From positions 372,001-436,000 of the forward strand of contig JAQOOI010000075.1 in the NCBI GenBank assembly GCA_028554645.1: a DNA stretch of 64,000 nt, in the 5' to 3' direction. Shown in pieces: positions 59,801 through 64,000 of the stretch. This DNA comes from Omphalotus guepiniiformis. Lineage: Eukaryota; Basidiomycota; Agaricomycetes; Agaricales; Omphalotaceae. Within the stretch, counting starts at the first letter, position 1, and each line of letters opens with the position of its first letter. The translations under genes were made by a program, and so were the position numbers. Below the pieces are notes generated by a model. That model was given only the letters and a program-made list of their open reading frames with translations, was not told where the DNA came from and did not search any database.

Positions 59801-62800
59801 AGGATGTCGAGGCGTTAGTGGATTACATTTATGGCACCCTCGGGATGGATCTGGATTTCATCCTTCCCTTTGCTGGTATTCCCGAGAATGGACGCGAAAT
59901 CGACGGCATTGACGATAAATCGGAACTCGCGCATCGTATCATGTTGACGAACCTCTTGCGAATCTTGGGTGCTGTCAAAAATAAGAAAGCTGCCCACCAG
60001 TTTTTGACTCGCCCTACTCAAGTCATCCTTCCTCTTTCTCCCAACCATGGTCTTTTCGGTAACGACGGACTCTATTCGGAATCCAAGATATCATTGGAGA
60101 CACTCTTCCAGCGCTGGGCCTCTGAAAGCTGGGGCGAATATCTCTGTCTTGCCGGTGCAGTCATCGGGTAAGCTGATTTGAATACCTTCCATTTATTTGA
60201 TCTAATGATTCGTTTCGGATGGACTCGCGGTACAACGCTCATGGGTCCCACGAACATCGTCGCTGCTGAGTTGGAGACCTATGGTGTTCGCACTTTCTCC
60301 GCGAAGGAAATGGCTTTCAATATCCTTGGCCTTATGCACCCTCTTCTCTTCAGTATCACACAAGTGGAACCTATCTGGGCAGACCTCAATGGTGGTATGG
60401 ATCGTCTTCCAGATCTTGCAGACATTACCACACGTATTCGCACAAATCTTATGAAAAAGAGCGACCTTCGTCGGGCCATCGCACGCGATAATGCTGCGGA
60501 CTACAAGATTGTTCACGGTGTCGAAGCAGAACGCCTGATACAAACCGTGGACGTTCTTCCTCGCGCCAACTTCCGCTTCAATTTCCCTACTCTCGAATCA
60601 CCCGAATCACTCTCCGAGCTTTCGAAGTTGCGTGGAATGATCGACCTCGAAAAAGTTGTTGTCATCACCGGCTCTGCTGAAGTCGGACCTTGGGGTAGCG
60701 CGCGCACAAGGTGGGAGATGGAGGCGAGAGGCGAGCTTACTATTGAGGGTAGCATTGAAATGGCTTGGATGATGGGCTTCATCAAGCACTTCGACGGTCG
60801 ATTGAAGGACGGATCTCTTTACGTTGGCTGGGTCGACAGCAAGTCAGACGAACCAATCGATGACAAGGATGTCAAAGGACGTTTCGAGAAGGATATCCTA
60901 GCACACTCGGGTGTCCGTCTGATTGGTTAGTCTCTGAATTATTTGGTTTTTTTTTCCTCCCCTGACTTTCTTTACACAGAGCCTGAGTTGTTCCGCGGCT
61001 ATGACCCAAAGAAGAAGGTATTCCATCAGGAGATCGAGCTTATCCATGACCTTGAGCCGATCGAAGTCAGCGATTCCGAAGCCCAGAAATTCAAGCTTCA
61101 GCATGGCGATAAATGTGACATCTGGGCTGGGGAAGGAGGGCAATGGTTTTTCAAGCTCAAGAAGGGTGCATGTGTCCTCGTTCCGAAGTCATTCTCTTTC
61201 AGCCGGACTGTGGCTGGTCAGATTCCTACAGGTTGGCATGCAGGTCGATATGGTCTTCCCGAAGACATCCTCGCTCAGACTGATCGCGCCACACTCTGGG
61301 CTTTGGTCTGTGCTGCTGAAGCTCTCAACATGTCTGGTGTCACCGATCCCTACGAGTTGTACAAGTATATGCATCCATCAGAGGTCGGCACAGCATTGGG
61401 TAGTGGTATGGGAGGCACGGTCAGTCTGGCAAAGATGTTTAAGGATCGTCGTGAAGAGAAAGACGTGCAGAACGATCTTCTGCAAGAAACGTGCGTTGAG
61501 AACTAATTCATCTTCAGCTGTACGTTCTTATCGAGTTTTGTGATAGCTTCATCAACACCACTGCTGGATGGATCAATCTTCTGCTACTGTCTTCAAGCGG
61601 ACCCGTGAAAATTCCTGTCGGGGCATGGTGAGTCGCCGTGTTAAGTATTGTTCCCATCAATCAGCTAACGGGGGTGTATAGTGCTACGGCTCTGCAGTCC
61701 ATTGAAATTGCGTGCGATACTCTGCTATCCGGAAAGGCGAAAGTTATGATTGCAGGTGGTTTCGACGATATCAGTGAGGAAGGTTCGTACGAATTCGCGA
61801 ACATGAAGGCCACCTCCGATGCCGACTCCGAGTTTGCCATGGGCCGCGAGCCAACTGAGATGTCCCGGCCTACGACAAGCACCCGAGCAGGGGTGAGTAA
61901 TCTATCACCTTTGAAGGTTAAGATTATTTACACTCTACCATAGTTTATGGAAGCACAAGGAACTGGTGTTCATATTCTAATGAACGCGAAGACAGCTTTA
62001 GAACTAGGAGCTCCTATACGTGGCATCGTTGCCTTTACCGCGACTTCAACGTATGTTTGCTCGTTCTCTGTGCCGCCAAAGTTTATCGCTGAATTAATGT
62101 AATAACTAGCGACAAAGCTGGACGTTCAATTCCTGCCCCCGGACGAGGAGGTCTGACTATTGCTAGAGAAGTTCCTTCGAAGCATCCCCTACCCCTCCTC
62201 GACTTGTCATATAGATCTCGACAACTGTCCTTCCGCAGGACTCAAATCTCGCAGTGGCTTACTCATGAACAGGCTCAGCTACAAGACGAACTTGAACAAC
62301 AGAAGAGCTCTGGACAACCTGCAGATGACGACTACATCGCTACTAGAATTGCCGCCCTTGAAGAGGAAGCTGCTCGTCAGGAGAAAGATGCCTTGCGTAT
62401 GTATGGTATGCTAGAAGGCAATGACCCTCGCATTGCGCCTCTTCGTCGCGCGCTAGCTGTGTGGGGTCTGACCGTCGACGATATCAATGTTCTCTCCATT
62501 CACGGCACCAGTACGAAAGCCAACGTGAGTAACCCCAATGAGCGGATCCTTATTTATTAACTCATTGTGCATCAATAATTAGGAGGAAAACGAGACGCAT
62601 ATCTGGAATAGCGTCTTCGAAACTCTCTCGCGGACACCAGGTAATGCAGTCCCTATCATCGCACAGAAGAGTCTCCTCGGGCACGCCAAGGGTGGTGCTG
62701 CTGCGTGGCAGATGTCTGGCCTTCTTGACTCCGTGAACACTGGTATCGTTCCTGGTAATAGAAACTGCGAGTGCGTATACAACCAATAATTTTCTGTTCG

Positions 62801-63822
62801 TGACCTTAAACTCACTCTCATTTATAGCAACGTTGATTCGCACTTCCAGCATCGGAACTTCCTCATGTTCCCGTCTAAATCCATTCACACTGACGGGATT
62901 CGAGCTGGAATCATGGTATGTGTTCAGGGTTGTTACTACGAGATGTCCTCTTACAATAATTTGCTTGTAGTCATCCTTCGGTTTTGGACAAGTTGGCGGA
63001 ATAGCCCTCATCATTCACCCTCGGTACTTATTCGGTGCTCTTGATCCCGCCTACTACGAAGCATACAAGGCCCGTCGTGCCGTTCGGGCGAAACAGACGT
63101 ACAAGGTCATGAGCGAGATGATGATCAAGAACAATCTCGTTCAGATCAAGGAGAAGCCCCCGTACGCTTTGGATATTGAGGACAAGGTCTTGATGAACTC
63201 GATGGCACGAGCATCGCCTGATCCCAAAACCGGGTCCTACACTTTCAAGCCAAAGCAAGAAACGCACGTCCCTATTGATACTGCTAATGTCAAGACCGTT
63301 TCGGAGGTACTTACCAACAATGCGGAGAAGGCCACTGAAGATTATGTCGGTGTCGGTGTTGATCAAGGTAAGCTGCACTAGTTGTCCTCTTTGACCTAAC
63401 CTAATCTAAACGTTGTCGAATAGAACTCATCTCCTCTGTCCCTTCACATAATCCCAATTTCATCTCCCGTAACTTCAGCGAAGCCGAAATCTCCTACTGC
63501 GCTTCACAACCTTCTCCTGCCTCCTCGTTCGCCGCTCGCTGGGTTGGCAAAGAAGCCGTCTTCAAATCACTGGGTGTAAAATCAAAGGGCGCAGCAGCGT
63601 CTATGAAGGACATTGAGATCCTGAACGACCAGGAGACGGGCGCCCCGCTTGTGATCCTACATGGAGAGGCTCAGGCCAAAGCATCGGAGAAGGGTGTTTC
63701 GAAGGTGTTGATTTCGTTGAGTCACTCAGAGGTTCGTCTTTCTTGTGTTGTCGACTCGCAGTCTTGCTGAATTGCATCCTGGATAGAATGTTGCCATTGC
63801 GTTTGCTCAAGCCACTAGATAA
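50875..63822 (+). CDS. Fatty acid synthase, fused alpha/beta type I polypeptide
   Basis: One gene of about 20 exons encodes roughly 3,900 residues with the whole fungal type I FAS set in order. The acetyltransferase has GHSQG at 51772. Enoyl reductase (GGRAGGHHS) follows, then dehydratase (GDFNPIHIN near 55890). The malonyl/palmitoyl transferase has [12 protein letters not shown] at 56693. The acyl carrier protein has its Ser in VGGKSTL near 58130. Ketoreductase spans about 59500-60500. Ketosynthase has the active Cys in PVGACATA, codon split 61626-61627/61682, and His residues in IHGTSTKAN and LLGHAKGG. Phosphopantetheine transferase is last (WVGKEAVFK near 63540). The enzyme makes palmitoyl/stearoyl-CoA in the cytosol. 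In yeast these domains are split over FAS1 and FAS2; fusions are known in basidiomycetes such as Ustilago maydis. The first intron, 50941-51000, has 60 nt and no stop. The intron at 60168-60218 ends in GG instead of AG. Confidence 0.95.
60168..60218 (+). other. FAS intron with apparent GT...GG ends
   Basis: The donor GG|GTAAGC is canonical. Frame and the conserved ketoreductase sequence [13 protein letters not shown] require the next exon to start at A219 (ATGGACTCGC). The bases before it are TTTCGG. No AG lies close enough to keep the conserved residues. Confidence 0.6.
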
Positions 63823-64000
63823 TTACAATTACTTTACTCACGTTTATGTTTCCATATCGCATCACTGACATGTATGTACAATAATGAGGTATTCACGAAC
63901 TGCTACAATAGATTTTTCTTTTCATCATTTCAAGCGATACAATGTTCGAGTCTTAAAGAATGCTGAGCGTCATCTAGTGACATTGTAATTATGAGATTCC
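63823..64000. other. 3' flank of FAS
   Basis: A/T-rich sequence after the FAS stop to the window end. No gene recognised. Confidence 0.5.

Overview
The window looks like nuclear DNA of a filamentous basidiomycete, most likely an agaricomycete. Genes are dense and cut by many short (about 45-110 nt) GT-AG introns. Fatty acid synthase is one fused alpha/beta polypeptide, and plant cell wall degradation is represented by GH10 xylanases with an N-terminal CBM1. Because many exons are short, several complete genes have no long open reading frame. I rebuilt them by following splice sites on both strands; all intron positions are predictions from the sequence, without transcript support.

Layout. 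1-1870: 3' part of a secreted BNR_4-type protein. 3815-5154 (-): bHLH transcription factor. 5.2-11.7 kb: gene-poor DNA. 11.7-24.2 kb: compact cluster of TAN1 (tRNA acetylation adaptor), a TEA/ATTS transcription factor, the clamp loader subunit RFC5, an HD-domain hydrolase, a KE4-type ZIP zinc transporter and a Nudix hydrolase. 24.8-27.0 kb (-): an unrecognised candidate and a PEX11-like gene. 27.8-32.7 kb: tandem GH10-CBM1 xylanases that also share promoter elements. 33.6-35.9 kb: a cytochrome P450. 36.4-37.5 kb: diverged repeats of about 230 bp. 37.6-50 kb: V-ATPase subunit e, HEN1 small-RNA methyltransferase, a membrane-anchored protein of unknown role, a membrane-anchored GH17 glucanase, a RhoGAP and a formin-type GTPase-binding-domain protein. 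50.9-63.8 kb: the fused fatty acid synthase.

Most genes are housekeeping or growth genes: DNA replication, tRNA modification, zinc and proton transport, peroxisomes, lipid synthesis, cell wall and Rho signalling. The xylanase pair and the P450 form a short accessory stretch. I saw no new operon-like system. The most unusual feature is splicing. There is a 2-nt micro-exon at the same place in both xylanase genes, a 5-nt micro-exon in the zinc transporter, 10-, 15- and 20-nt exons elsewhere, two introns that only work as GC-AG, and one FAS intron whose 3' end reads GG instead of AG. Each is inferred because it alone restores a conserved protein frame, so cDNA would decide.
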